Source: J029 sp964482495 (GTDB taxonomy: Bacteria > Planctomycetota > UBA1135). Taken from it: a stretch of DNA of 64,000 bases. This document shows, one piece after another, positions 32,771 to 42,525 of this stretch (its first letter is position 1; each line of letters starts with the position of its first letter). A program made the position numbers and the translations under genes. The notes under the pieces were generated by a model. That model was not told the origin of the DNA, did not search any database, and saw only the letters and a program-made list of their open reading frames with translations. The DNA lies in assembly GCA_964482495.1 (NCBI GenBank), contig CAYZXS010000018.1, positions 7,355 to 71,354 of the forward strand, given 5' to 3'.

Positions 32771-34386
32771 AGCTGCTCTGGCTGCCCCTGTTCGCCGCCG
32801 GCCTGCGCGCCGCGGCCCTGCCCGGTTGGTGGGCCGGCTGGCTGGTGCTGATGGCCCTGGTGCCGCGGCTGGTCTGGTGGGAGCGCGCCGGCAGCGCCCG
32901 GCGCCGCTTCCTCGGGGACTGGCTCGCGGGGACCCTGTTCTGGATCCTGGCCTTCTCCTTCCTGGCGAACACCTTCTGGGCCATGCCCTTCGGCCCGGCG
33001 CCGATCCTGGGGCTGTGGTGGGCGGCCGAGGGCCTGCTCTACTCCCGGCTCCGCCTCCGCGTGCCGCGCACGCTCGCGGCGGTGCTGGCGATCTCGCTGG
33101 TGGAGTTCCTGCGCATGCGGGTGCCGATGGGGGGCGTGCCCTGGGCTTCCTGGGGCCTCGGACTCGACGGCCTGCCGGGCGTCCTGCCCACCGCCTCCGT
33201 CGTGGGGGAGGGCGGCGTCGCGGTGCTGGCGATGCTCGCCGGCGCCTTCCTCTACGCCCTCTTCCGGCGCCAGTCCCGGGCCGAGCTGCTGGTGTTCCCC
33301 GCGGCCCTGCTGCTGGTCGCCGGCGCCAGCCAGCTGCGCCGCGAGCCAGCGGCCCTGGAGGCCGTCGACACCCTCAGTATCCAGCCCTACATCCCGGTCG
33401 ATCAGAAGAGCCGTCAGGGCGGCTCCCGGCGCATCTACGAGACCCACCTCCGGCTCGGCGACCAGGCGGTGGCCGAGGCCGCCACCCTGCCCGAGCTCCT
33501 GGTCTGGGCCGAGACGATGTTCCTGTTCCCGACCATCGCCGACGACGCCGAGGGGGTGGTGCAGCTGCCGCGGCGCAGCGGTCCGCCGGCGATGTACCCG
33601 GCCGACCTGGTGCGGGAGTGGCAGACTCGCGGCGCCCAGGAGGCCGGGGCCGTGCTCGCGCCCGGCGGCTGGTTCCTGACCGGGGCCCACTTCTACGGCA
33701 CCCTGCCCGAGGGCGCCGAGCCCGAGGAGCTGAGCCCGCGCAGCAGCGAGACCCTGGCCTTCCGGCCCGACGGCCGGCTCTACGCCCAGTCGCGCAAGAC
33801 CGAGCTGGTGCCCTTCGGCGAGCGCCTGCCCTTCCACGGCCGCCTCCCGGGCTCCCGCGCCGTGGCCGACGCCATCTACCGGATGTTCGGCCTCCACCCC
33901 AGCTTCCGGGCCGGGGACGGGGTCTCGCCGCTGGAGCTGCCGCGGCCGGACGGCGAGCCCATGAAGCTGGGGACCGCGATCTGCTGGGAGAACGTCTACG
34001 AGTCGGTCTTCCGCCGCCAGTCCGGGGCCGGGGCGGAGGCCTTCTTGGTGCTCTCGAACGAGGCCTGGTTCGGCACCCGGGCCGAGATGGACCAGATGGT
34101 GGCGGCGACCCGCTTCCGGGCCGCCGAGAGCGACCGAGCGGTGCTCCGCTCCACCAACACCGGCGTCACCCTGCTGGTGGCGGCCGGTGGGGAGGTCCAG
34201 GGAGGCCTCCCGAGGGGGCAAGAAGGGGTCTTTCGGGCCGGTTTGCCGCGGGTCCCGGGGGACCATCAGACCCCCTACCTGGCGTGGGGGTGGCGCCTGA
34301 TCCCGCTGCTGGCGGCCTTCGCCGCGCTGGCCCTGGTGCTGCCTCGCCGGCGGGAGATTCCGGCAGAAGGCGGGGCCTCCGCTTGA
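32767..34386 (+). CDS. lnt: Apolipoprotein N-acyltransferase
   Basis: 539 residues. Lnt adds the third acyl chain to the N-terminal Cys of lipoproteins in the inner membrane. The N-terminal 190 residues contain about six membrane helices, followed by a nitrilase-fold domain with the catalytic triad visible: Glu249 (VWAETMFLF), Lys344 (SRKTELVPFGERLPF) and Cys406 (AICWENVYES). A last hydrophobic helix (RLIPLLAAFAALALVLP) precedes the end. Many lipoprotein signals in the window (Cys27 at 15442, Cys26 at 62524 and 62547) fit its presence. Start overlaps moeA (ATGA). Confidence 0.94.
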   Translation: MKLLWLPLFAAGLRAAALPGWWAGWLVLMALVPRLVWWERAGSARRRFLGDWLAGTLFWILAFSFLANTFWAMPFGPAPILGLWWAAEGLLYSRLRLRVPRTLAAVLAISLVEFLRMRVPMGGVPWASWGLGLDGLPGVLPTASVVGEGGVAVLAMLAGAFLYALFRRQSRAELLVFPAALLLVAGASQLRREPAALEAVDTLSIQPYIPVDQKSRQGGSRRIYETHLRLGDQAVAEAATLPELLVWAETMFLFPTIADDAEGVVQLPRRSGPPAMYPADLVREWQTRGAQEAGAVLAPGGWFLTGAHFYGTLPEGAEPEELSPRSSETLAFRPDGRLYAQSRKTELVPFGERLPFHGRLPGSRAVADAIYRMFGLHPSFRAGDGVSPLELPRPDGEPMKLGTAICWENVYESVFRRQSGAGAEAFLVLSNEAWFGTRAEMDQMVAATRFRAAESDRAVLRSTNTGVTLLVAAGGEVQGGLPRGQEGVFRAGLPRVPGDHQTPYLAWGWRLIPLLAAFAALALVLPRRREIPAEGGASA

Positions 34387-34531
34387 CCCTATCCCGGGAC
34401 GCAGCTACCTTTCGCCACTCGCAGATAGGTGTGATACCGGCGCGGCCGGGCCACCTAGATCGCGGACGCGCGCCGCGCGTCCCCCCCTACACCCAACCCC
34501 CCGACATCCCGACCTGCCCCAGAGAAGCCGG
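34387..34531. promoter_or_regulatory. Intergenic region with possible extended -10 (TGTGATACC) before the coiled-coil gene
   Basis: 145 bases after lnt. TGTGATACC at 34430-34438 could be an extended -10 with a poor -35. The downstream leader would be about 85 bases, contains an inverted repeat at 34464-34482 and a C-rich tract, and lacks a Shine-Dalgarno site (GAGAAGCCGG before ATG is a weak one). Confidence 0.3.
34464..34482. repeat. Inverted repeat GGACGCG-CGCCG-CGCGTCC
   Basis: Seven-bp stem (nine if the loop collapses) followed by CCCCC, not T. It could end lnt transcripts with Rho help or fold in the leader of the next gene; undecided. Confidence 0.5.
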
Positions 34532-35389
34532 ATGAGTACTGCAGGCAAGCTCTTCACCGTCATCAACCTGGTCCTGGCTGCCCTCTTCGTGGGCTCCGCT
34601 GCCAGCCTCATCAGCACGAGCGACGAGTTTCGCTCCCAGTATGAGACTGAGAAGGCCGCGCACGAAGCCGCTGTCCAGAAGGCCAACGAGGACATCGCCG
34701 CTCTGAACCAGGAGGTCCAGGCGCAGTCCGGTCTCCGCCAGCAGGCCGACAGCCAGTTCGCCAGCTCGGAAGCCCGCGCCAGCGCCCTGGACAACGACCT
34801 CCAGACCGAGCGTCGGCAGAACTCGGACCTGACCGAGTCGGTCGCCGGGATCGAAGGCAAGCTGGCCGACCTCGAGTCGACCAACCGGCAGCACGCCAAC
34901 CGGATCACCGAGCTGGAGAACGAGAACCGCTCGCTCCGGGAAGAGCGCGACGGCGCCCTGGATGACCGCGACGCCGCCCTGGCGGCCCAGACCGCCGCGG
35001 AAGGCGCCCAGCGCACCGCCGTCGGCGCCGCTGAGCAGCTCCGTAAGGAACTGGCCTACGCCAACGACCGCGGCGACGAGGCCGAGGCGAAGCTGAAGTT
35101 GGTGGTGCGGATGTCCGGCATCGACCCCGCCGCCGTCGACGGCATCCAGCCCGACATGGAAGGCGTGGTGCTGAGCACCTCCTACGACCAGGCTCCGGCC
35201 CTGGTCCAGATCAACCTCGGCGACGCCGCCAAGGTGCTGCGCGGCTACAGCTTCGACGTCTTCAACGGCCAGTCCTACAAGGGCAAGATCAAGGTCGAGA
35301 TCGTCCGCGCCAACTCCTCCACCTGCACCGTGAGCCTGGTCGGCGACGCCAAGATCGAGGCCGGCGACCGGATCGCCACCAACCTCTAG
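34532..35389 (+). CDS. Membrane-anchored coiled-coil protein with MreC-like C-terminal domain, unknown
   Basis: 285 residues. One N-terminal membrane helix (FTVINLVLAALFVGSAASLI), then about 160 residues of heptad-rich coiled coil without Pro (residues 30-190, Glu/Ala/Gln/Asp rich). The C-terminal 80 residues (VVLSTSYDQAPALVQINLG ... DRIATNL) look beta-rich with the pattern 'I-N-G-DAAKVLRGYSFDVF', 'KGKIKVEIV', 'IEAGDRIA', recalling the barrel of MreC or hypothetical coiled-coil proteins of planctomycetes. I do not recognise a named family. Nine bases before the next small gene and 400 bases before the mre operon, it may act in envelope or shape maintenance; that is inference from topology and position. 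Confidence 0.6.
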   Translation: MSTAGKLFTVINLVLAALFVGSAASLISTSDEFRSQYETEKAAHEAAVQKANEDIAALNQEVQAQSGLRQQADSQFASSEARASALDNDLQTERRQNSDLTESVAGIEGKLADLESTNRQHANRITELENENRSLREERDGALDDRDAALAAQTAAEGAQRTAVGAAEQLRKELAYANDRGDEAEAKLKLVVRMSGIDPAAVDGIQPDMEGVVLSTSYDQAPALVQINLGDAAKVLRGYSFDVFNGQSYKGKIKVEIVRANSSTCTVSLVGDAKIEAGDRIATNL

Positions 35390-35398
35390 GAGGCAATC

Positions 35399-35656
35399 AT
35401 GGCAGCCAAGCGCCGAGCCAAGGCCGCTCCCAAGAAGGAGCGGAAGACCGCCAAGCCCGCCCGCGCCGAGCGCGCGCCGAAGGCCGTCGCCGACGAGGAG
35501 AAGCCCTCCATGCCGATCGAGAGCGCCATCGCGGTGGCCACCGGCATCATGCTGATCGCGGCGTTGATCCTGGTCGACTACGAGAAGGGCGTCCACTACG
35601 GCGAGGGGATGTTCTTCAAGGGGAAGTACGCCACCTCCGCCAGCGCGGGCGAGTAA
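35399..35656 (+). CDS. Small Lys/Ala-rich single-span membrane protein, unknown
   Basis: 85 residues. The first 40 are basic (AAKRRAKAAPKKERK), like histone-H1-type or nucleic-acid-binding tails; one membrane helix follows (IAVATGIMLIAALILVDY) and a short tail FKGKYATSAS. The start has the best ribosome-binding site in the window: AGGAGG at 35388-35393, six bases before ATG, overlapping the preceding stop. Expressed with the coiled-coil gene and followed by a strong terminator. The basic tail would lie in the cytoplasm and could touch DNA, RNA or phospholipid; not more can be said. Confidence 0.75.
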   Translation: MAAKRRAKAAPKKERKTAKPARAERAPKAVADEEKPSMPIESAIAVATGIMLIAALILVDYEKGVHYGEGMFFKGKYATSASAGE

Positions 35657-35677
35657 GCCCTCCCTGCGCAGCGAAGC

Positions 35678-35715
35678 GGCGGCCGGCACCTCGGGTGCCG
35701 GCCGCCCTGCTTTTT
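35678..35715 (+). terminator. Rho-independent terminator
   Basis: Perfect 12-bp GC-rich stem GGCGGCCGGCAC / GTGCCGGCCGCC with loop CTCGG, then CTGC and TTTTT. It closes the two-gene unit 34532-35656 and insulates the mre operon. Confidence 0.88.
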
Positions 35716-35751
35716 CCCTGCCGGCACTAGGAAGGCGCTATTCCGGCTCGC

Positions 35752-35757
35752 TATACT
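35752..35757 (+). promoter_or_regulatory. Candidate -10 box (TATACT) for the mre operon
   Basis: TATACT 48 bases before the mreB ATG, following the terminator. No recognisable -35. The context CGCTATACT recurs before scpB. The predicted leader of about 40 bases lacks a Shine-Dalgarno motif. Confidence 0.4.
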
Positions 35758-35805
35758 CCGGCAGGCCGCACTCGCGGCTGGATCGCAAACAACCCCACAA
35801 GCTTC

Positions 35806-36858
<1,053 letters not shown>

Positions 36859-36862
36859 GCGA

Positions 36863-38017
36863 GTGGAACTGCTTCCGGCGGCGGAGCGCAACCGACGCGC
36901 GCTGGCCGTCTCCGCGTTGCTGCTCTCGCTCAGCCTGCAGGCCCTCTGGCCGCGGTCCTGGGCGGAAGACCTGGTCGGCCGACTCGCGGCGCCCTTCGCC
37001 CAGGCCCTGGCTCCGGCCTCGGCCTGGATCGTCGGCCCGGTCGAGGCCGGCTCGCCGCCGCCGCCGCCGCCGGTGGCCAGCCTGGCCGCGGTGGAGGAGG
37101 AGCTGGGCCGGCCGCCGAAGGTCCCGGGCACGGTGTGGTGGCCGGTGCCGGTGGTGGAGCGTCGCCCGAGCTCCTGGTTGCTGGGCGCGGGGCGCTCCTT
37201 CGGTCTGTTCGAGGGCCAGCCGGTGGTCTTCGGCACCACCTGGCTGGGGCGGCTCGAGAGCGTCGCCGAGGACTCGGCGGTGCTCCGGCTCTGGACCGCA
37301 CCCGAGGCGCCGACCGGAGCTTGGATCGGCGAGGTCGAGGACGGCGTCCCGGCGATCTGCCTCGGCCGCCGCCAAGGCGGCGAACCGCTGGTGCGTCAGG
37401 TCCACCCGGGCGTCGAGCCGAGCGACGGCGACCCGGTCTACTGGCGTCGGCGCGAGGGGGACCCGCCGTGGTTCGAGCGCGGCGGCTTCCGCCTCGGGGT
37501 CCTGCGGCGGCGCGGCGACGAGAGCCGGAGGGAGGCCTATTGGGCGGTCGAGACGGCGCCGCCGGCCGCGGCGGAGGGCCGGGTCTTCATCGGCCTGGGC
37601 GCGGTGCCGGTCGACCCACCGGAAGAGCGGGCGCCGGCCCGGGCGGCAGCGCGGCCCGTCCTGGCATCGGACGCCGTCCTCGGCCAGGGCCTGAAGGCGG
37701 TCCGCGTGGCGTCTCCCTCGGCCGCTGAGAGGCCGGTGGCCTTGCTGCGCGCCGGCCGGGTGGTCGGCCCGGTGGTCGCCGCCCGGGGATCGCTCTACTG
37801 GAGCGCTCCACTCGCAGCCGACGCCTGGCCGGGGAGCCGGATCGCGGTCGAGCAGACCACGGAGGTGCGGCTGGCGGCCGCGGCCGAGAACCTGGCGCGC
37901 CCCGGCGCTCCGCTCTTCAGCCGCGGGGACGAGCGGTTCCCGCGCGGCCTCTGGCTCGGGCGGGTGGGAGACGCCGCGCTCGCGCCCACCGCGGACCTTG
38001 AGGTGGTCGAGCGATGA
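36863..38017 (+). CDS. mreC: Divergent MreC-like protein
   Basis: 384 residues from GTG 36863, four bases after mreB. A membrane helix (ALAVSALLLSLSLQALW) leads to a short linker with a run of six prolines and only a short helical piece, not the long coiled coil of classical MreC. Two beta-barrel-like parts follow (SSWLLGAGRSFGLFEGQPVVFGTTWLGRLESV matches the MreC 'ID.G...GV..G..V....GLVG.V' pattern; a second copy-like region ends near 370). Called MreC from position between mreB and mreD and from this barrel; sequence similarity is low. MreC links MreB to PBP2 in the periplasm. Confidence 0.68.
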   Translation: MELLPAAERNRRALAVSALLLSLSLQALWPRSWAEDLVGRLAAPFAQALAPASAWIVGPVEAGSPPPPPPVASLAAVEEELGRPPKVPGTVWWPVPVVERRPSSWLLGAGRSFGLFEGQPVVFGTTWLGRLESVAEDSAVLRLWTAPEAPTGAWIGEVEDGVPAICLGRRQGGEPLVRQVHPGVEPSDGDPVYWRRREGDPPWFERGGFRLGVLRRRGDESRREAYWAVETAPPAAAEGRVFIGLGAVPVDPPEERAPARAAARPVLASDAVLGQGLKAVRVASPSAAERPVALLRAGRVVGPVVAARGSLYWSAPLAADAWPGSRIAVEQTTEVRLAAAAENLARPGAPLFSRGDERFPRGLWLGRVGDAALAPTADLEVVER

Positions 38018-38496
38018 GGCGCAGCCCCCGACTCTCGGTCGTGCTCCCGGCCGCCTTGGCCGTGACCCTGGCGCTGCCGCTGCTGCGCAGCCTGCCAGGC
38101 GGCATGGCGCTGCCGGACCCGCTCCTCCTCTTGTTGCTGGTGATCGTGCCGCGGGAAGGCGGCCAACTCCGGCGGACGGTCCGTTGGGTGGCCTTTTTCG
38201 GCCTGCTCCGGGCGGCGGTCAGCGCGGTCTCGCCCTTCGTGTCTTGGGCAGGTTATGGTCTGGGATTGGCTATGAGGAGTCTGGGGCATCGCTCGCTGTC
38301 GGAGGACCGCTTCCTCACCCGCTTCCTGCTGGGGGTGATCGCGGCGCTGCCCCTCGGCCTGCTGGACCACCTGGCCGCGGCCCGGCTGCACGCGCCGCTC
38401 TCGCCCGGCCTGACCGCCACCCGCGTCCTCTTGGTCGGCCTGCTCTGGGGCGTCGCCCTGGCGCCGCCGCCGCTGCGCAAGGAGCTCGCGGCGTGA
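38014..38496 (+). CDS. mreD: MreD-like membrane protein
   Basis: 160 residues with about four or five hydrophobic helices (VLPAALAVTLALPLLRSL, PDPLLLLLLVIVP, FLLGVIAALPLGLLDHLA, RVLLVGLLWGVALAPP) and a basic loop, the size and hydropathy of MreD. Start ATG overlaps mreC (ATGA) and the end overlaps the PBP2 gene (GTGA). MreD has little conserved sequence, so the call rests on topology and on its fixed place between mreC and the PBP2 gene. Confidence 0.75.
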   Translation: MRRSPRLSVVLPAALAVTLALPLLRSLPGGMALPDPLLLLLLVIVPREGGQLRRTVRWVAFFGLLRAAVSAVSPFVSWAGYGLGLAMRSLGHRSLSEDRFLTRFLLGVIAALPLGLLDHLAAARLHAPLSPGLTATRVLLVGLLWGVALAPPPLRKELAA

Positions 38497-41087
38497 CCCG
38501 GTCGAAGCTGCTGCGCCGGCTGATGCTGATCTACGGTGTCTTCCTGCTCCTGGTGCTCGGGCGGCTGGTTCAGCTCCAGGTCGTGGAGCACGAGGACTGG
38601 CGCGCCGAGGCGGTCCGGGCGCGCTCGAGCGGTCGCACCCTCCCCTTCTCGCGGGGCAAGGTGACCGACCGACAGGGGCGCGTGGTGGCACAGGACCACC
38701 GCTCCTTCGTGCTCCGCTTCGAGTACCGCAGCTTCCGCCGCGGCCATCTCGCCGGCCAGCTGTTCGAGGCCTCCCAGCTCGCCGCCCTGCCGGTCGAGGG
38801 CCTGGAGGACGCCTGGGGCCGCGCCAGGGAGCTGGGGGAGCGGCTGCTGGCCTTGCCCGCCGAGCAGCTGCGCGCCGTCGCCTCGGGCAGCCGGGGCGAC
38901 CTGCTGTTCTATCTCTCCCGCATCGCCGGCCTGCCGCGGGGGAGCTTCATCGAGCTCGAGCGGTGGGCCCAGGATGGCGCCGGCCCCTTCCCCGGCTGGC
39001 CGGGGGAGGCCGAGGGCTTCAGCGGCCGGCTGCGGCGGGCGCGCGACGCCTGGGCCCGCCTCGAAGCCCGCTTCCCCGAGCAGGGCTTGATGGCCAGGCT
39101 GGAGCAGGAGCGGCATGACCTCGAGCTCCGAATCCGGCTGCTGGCCCTGCGGGAGGCAGCGGGGGCCGCGACCGGCAGGACGCGGCGCCAGGTCTACACC
39201 GAGGTGACGGGAGAGGACGGCCTCGAGCTGGTCGGCGAGCTGGCCGCCCGCTGGGGCGTCGCCGGCGGCCAGGCCTCGCTCGAGCTCTTGCGGCGCTACC
39301 TCAGTCGCACCCGGCCGCCGACGGCGGAGCAGGCGGAGTGGTTCCTGGTCGCCGGGGAGCTGCTGCGCCATATCGAGGACCGGACGCCGGAGGACCTGGC
39401 CGGCGTGCGGCGGAAGCTGGTGCGGGAGGTCCATGGCAACTGGCGGCCGGTGCTGGCGCGCGGCGTGGCGTGGGAGCTGGTCGACCTGGTCAGCCAGGAC
39501 CCGGGCAGCTACCCGGGGCTCGAGGCCGACGAGGAGCACGTCCGCCGCTACCGGGGCGGCCTGGACCCTCACCTGCTCGGCTACCTGCGCCAACCCGAGC
39601 TGGAGGAGCTCCTGGATTACCAGCAGCTGGCCGCCGAGCGCCGCGCCTTGGCGCGCAAGCTGGACCGGACCTCGGAGGACCAGGCGGCGCTGCGCGAGAT
39701 CGAGCGCCTGCTCCTGCGGGAGGTCAGGCGGCCTGACGACGCCATCCCGGTCCAGGGCGTGGAGTGGGCCTGCGACGACACCCTGCAGGGGCGGCGCGGG
39801 CTGCTGCGTCGGCTGCGCTGGGACGAAGACGTGCCGCTGGAGCTGGAATTCTTGCCTCCGGTGAACGGCGGCGACGTCCGGCTGGCGCTGGACGAGCGCT
39901 GGAGCCAGGCTGCGGTGGAGGCGATCGAGGAGGGCTACCAGCTCGCCTTGCGGGCGCTGCCGAGCAAGGTCGGCGGCCCCGCCCTGCTGCCGCGGGTGCG
40001 GCCCTTGCTGCAGCGGCCCCGCGCCGGCCTGGTGCTGCTGGACCTGCGCGACGGCAGCGTGCCGGTGGCGGTCACGACGCCCTCCTACGACCCGGAGCTC
40101 TTCCGCGACCAGCTGCGCCAGCTCGAGGCGGACCCCGCCAAGCCGATGCGCCACCGCGCCCTCGGCAGCGCCGCCAGCGGCGGCCAGATCCCTTACCCCG
40201 GCTCGACCTTCAAGCTGGTGGCGGCGATCGAGGCCCTCTCCCAGGACCTCGGCTGGTGGCAGCGCACCTTCACCTGCGAGCGCGCCTTCTTCCCGCCCTA
40301 CGGCAATGGCCTGAGGCTCTCCTGCACCGGCCTGCACGGCGAGATCGACCTCCGGGTGGCGATCCGCGAGTCCTGCAACATCTACTTCTATCACCTGGCC
40401 GAGGAGCTGGGCTTCGAGGCCCTGACCGCGCGCGCCGCGGCGCTGGGCTTCGACGACCGCACCACCGGCCTGGACATCACCTCGCGGCTGGACGAGCAGG
40501 GCGTGCCGGTGCCTGCCACGCGCATGCTCGAGGTCGGCAGCCGGCTCCACCCCGCGAACAGCCGCGGCCGCGGCAAGGCCATCAACGCCATGCGCCTCTC
40601 GATCGGCCAGACCTACGTCGAGGCCTCACCGCTGCAGATGGCCCGCTTCTACGGCTGGATGGCCTCCGGCCGGCTCTGGCGGCCGCGGATGGTGCTGGAT
40701 CGCGACGGTCATCCGACCGAGCCGGCCTGGGAGGAGCCGCCGCTACCGGCCGAGCTCCAGCGGCTGCTGTTCGAGGGCATGCTCGACGTCACCGGTCCCG
40801 AAGGCACCGCCTACGACTCGGTCTTCGGCGAGTACCAGCTCAGCGACTTCGGCGTCGCCGGCAAGACCGGCACGGCCCAGATCGGGCGCAGCCGGGACGG
40901 CGGCGAGCTCCCGACCCACGCCTGGTTCGTCGGCTTCTTCCCCGCCGCCCGGGCGGACGAGCCCGCCGTCGAGCCGCGGTACGCCGTCGCGGTGCTGTGC
41001 GAGGGCACTGACCTGCACGGCGGCTGGATCGCCAACTACGTCCTCTACCAGTTCCTCGACAAGGTCGGGGAGGAGCTGCTGCGGTGA
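38493..41087 (+). CDS. mrdA: Penicillin-binding protein 2 (enlarged), peptidoglycan transpeptidase
   Basis: 864 residues, against about 600-640 in typical PBP2. Start GTG 38493 overlaps mreD; a single helix (LMLIYGVFLLLVLGRLVQLQ) anchors it. The transpeptidase domain is intact: SxxK at Ser571-Lys574 in YPGSTFKLVAA, SxN at Ser627-Asn629 in RESCNIYFYHL, and KTG at Lys791-Gly793 in AGKTGTAQIG. The extra length is in the N-terminal part (residues about 75-370), where a helical, Arg/Leu-rich insertion separates the anchor-proximal strands (SRGKVTDRQGRVVAQDHRSF) from the conserved RYRGGLDPHLLGYL segment. It makes cell-wall cross-links in the elongasome with RodA, whose gene overlaps by four bases. 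Confidence 0.92.
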   Translation: MTRSKLLRRLMLIYGVFLLLVLGRLVQLQVVEHEDWRAEAVRARSSGRTLPFSRGKVTDRQGRVVAQDHRSFVLRFEYRSFRRGHLAGQLFEASQLAALPVEGLEDAWGRARELGERLLALPAEQLRAVASGSRGDLLFYLSRIAGLPRGSFIELERWAQDGAGPFPGWPGEAEGFSGRLRRARDAWARLEARFPEQGLMARLEQERHDLELRIRLLALREAAGAATGRTRRQVYTEVTGEDGLELVGELAARWGVAGGQASLELLRRYLSRTRPPTAEQAEWFLVAGELLRHIEDRTPEDLAGVRRKLVREVHGNWRPVLARGVAWELVDLVSQDPGSYPGLEADEEHVRRYRGGLDPHLLGYLRQPELEELLDYQQLAAERRALARKLDRTSEDQAALREIERLLLREVRRPDDAIPVQGVEWACDDTLQGRRGLLRRLRWDEDVPLELEFLPPVNGGDVRLALDERWSQAAVEAIEEGYQLALRALPSKVGGPALLPRVRPLLQRPRAGLVLLDLRDGSVPVAVTTPSYDPELFRDQLRQLEADPAKPMRHRALGSAASGGQIPYPGSTFKLVAAIEALSQDLGWWQRTFTCERAFFPPYGNGLRLSCTGLHGEIDLRVAIRESCNIYFYHLAEELGFEALTARAAALGFDDRTTGLDITSRLDEQGVPVPATRMLEVGSRLHPANSRGRGKAINAMRLSIGQTYVEASPLQMARFYGWMASGRLWRPRMVLDRDGHPTEPAWEEPPLPAELQRLLFEGMLDVTGPEGTAYDSVFGEYQLSDFGVAGKTGTAQIGRSRDGGELPTHAWFVGFFPAARADEPAVEPRYAVAVLCEGTDLHGGWIANYVLYQFLDKVGEELLR

Positions 41088-42229
41088 GCCGCTCGGCGCT
41101 GGTGCGGCAGCTGCGTCGCCCTGGGGAGTTCCTGGCTCGATCCGAGTGGCCGGTGCTGGCGGTGGCTGCCCTGGCGGTGGCCTTCGGCTGGGTGGTCCAG
41201 TGGAGCATCGCCGGCCCCGGGCGGACGCCCAGCTCCCACACCATCCGGGTGGCGGCGGCCGCCGCCGCGGTGCTGGCCGCGCTCCTGATCCCCGCCCGCC
41301 GCTGGCGTGACCACGCGTTCCTGTTCTACGGCCTCGGCGTCGCCGGCCTGGTCCTGGTGCTGTTCACCGGCCGCGCCACCAACAGCGCCCGGTCCTGGAT
41401 CGACCTCGCCGGCGGCTTCAAGCTCCAGCCGAGCGAGTTCATGAAGATCGGGGTCCTGCTGGCGCTGGCCAAGTGGTTCGCCGGGCGCAAGCGTCCCCAG
41501 CGCTTCGAGGAGCTAGTGGTGCCCGGCGCCCTGGTCGCGCTGCCGGTGGCGCTGGTGCTGGCCCAGCCGGACCTCGGCACGGCGATCACCTTCGGGCCGA
41601 TGTTCTTGGCCATGTGCTGGATCGCAGGCGCGCCCTGGCGGTTGCTGCGGTGGGTGGTGCTGGTGCCGCTGGTGCTGGCCCCGGTCGCCCTGATGGCGGT
41701 CCAGGATTATCAGCGCGAGCGGGTCGAGGTCTGGCTGCAGCAGGACTCGCTGACCGAGGAGCAGAAGAAGGCAGAGGGTTACCAGATCTGGCACTCGAAG
41801 ATGGCGGTCGGCACCGGCGGCCTGACCGGCTTCGGCTGGGGCAAGGGGCCGGAGAACCGTTACGACCTGCTGCCGGAGCGGCACAACGACTTCATCTTCC
41901 CGGTGATCGCCGAGGAGCTGGGCCTGGCCGGGGCCGCCGGCTTCCTGGCCCTCTACGCCGCGATCGGCCTGCTGGCGCTGCGCGGGGCCATTCGTCACCG
42001 CGACCCCTTCACCCGATTCATCGTCGCCGGGGTCGGGGTCCACTTCCTCAATCACCTGCTCCTGAACGTGGGCGTGACCTTGGGCCTGATCCCGACCACC
42101 GGGCTGCCGCTGCCGATGGTCAGCTTCGGCGGCTCGGCGATGATGGCCTCGGGCGCGGCGATCGGGCTGCTCCTGGTGATGAGCGCCGACCGCCAGCCGG
42201 TGTTCGGCGACCGGGCCTTCGAAGACTAA
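41084..42229 (+). CDS. rodA: Peptidoglycan glycosyltransferase RodA (SEDS family)
   Basis: 381 residues, about ten membrane helices. SEDS motifs: NSARSWIDLAGGFKLQPSEFMKIGVLLALA, VLAQPDLGTAITF with the catalytic Asp, then ERHNDFIFPVIAEELGLAGA and PTTGLPLPMVSFGGSAM. RodA polymerises lipid II and works with PBP2. Start GTG overlaps the PBP2 stop, and the gene ends with tandem stops TAA TAG, fitting the last gene of the operon. A 20-residue loop (QQDSLTEEQKKAEGYQIWH) is typical. Confidence 0.95.
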   Translation: MSRSALVRQLRRPGEFLARSEWPVLAVAALAVAFGWVVQWSIAGPGRTPSSHTIRVAAAAAAVLAALLIPARRWRDHAFLFYGLGVAGLVLVLFTGRATNSARSWIDLAGGFKLQPSEFMKIGVLLALAKWFAGRKRPQRFEELVVPGALVALPVALVLAQPDLGTAITFGPMFLAMCWIAGAPWRLLRWVVLVPLVLAPVALMAVQDYQRERVEVWLQQDSLTEEQKKAEGYQIWHSKMAVGTGGLTGFGWGKGPENRYDLLPERHNDFIFPVIAEELGLAGAAGFLALYAAIGLLALRGAIRHRDPFTRFIVAGVGVHFLNHLLLNVGVTLGLIPTTGLPLPMVSFGGSAMMASGAAIGLLLVMSADRQPVFGDRAFED

Positions 42230-42525
42230 TAGAGGAAACCTACCTTCCCGTTCCTTGGCAACAGCCTTGGCTTGGGAAGCTGGACCGTCGAGGTGCGCCG
42301 ATCGTCGTCTTGGACACGAATCTTCTGGGAAGTGTGATTCGCTAGGGTGGAATTTCTCTTCCCCTCTCCTCGGACGGTGCCCAGGATTGTTCCAGGGGCC
42401 CGCCTCGTCGCGGAGCCCCGCCCGCCGACGGATCTCGACCCAGCGGCGGGAACACCCTCTTACCAGCGGCTGGCGCCCCGACGCGCTCACGCCGCGCTCC
42501 CTTCACCACCCGAATTTCCGCCACC
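42230..42525. promoter_or_regulatory. Intergenic region upstream of the secreted protease; weak promoter TTGGAC-17-TGTGAT
   Basis: 296 bases without a gene. The best promoter is TTGGAC (42310-42315) and TGTGAT (42333-42338), 17 bases apart, with about 180 bases of leader. I see no terminator after rodA and no Shine-Dalgarno before ATG 42526 (GCCACC). Small open frames here lack codon bias and start signals. Confidence 0.3.
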
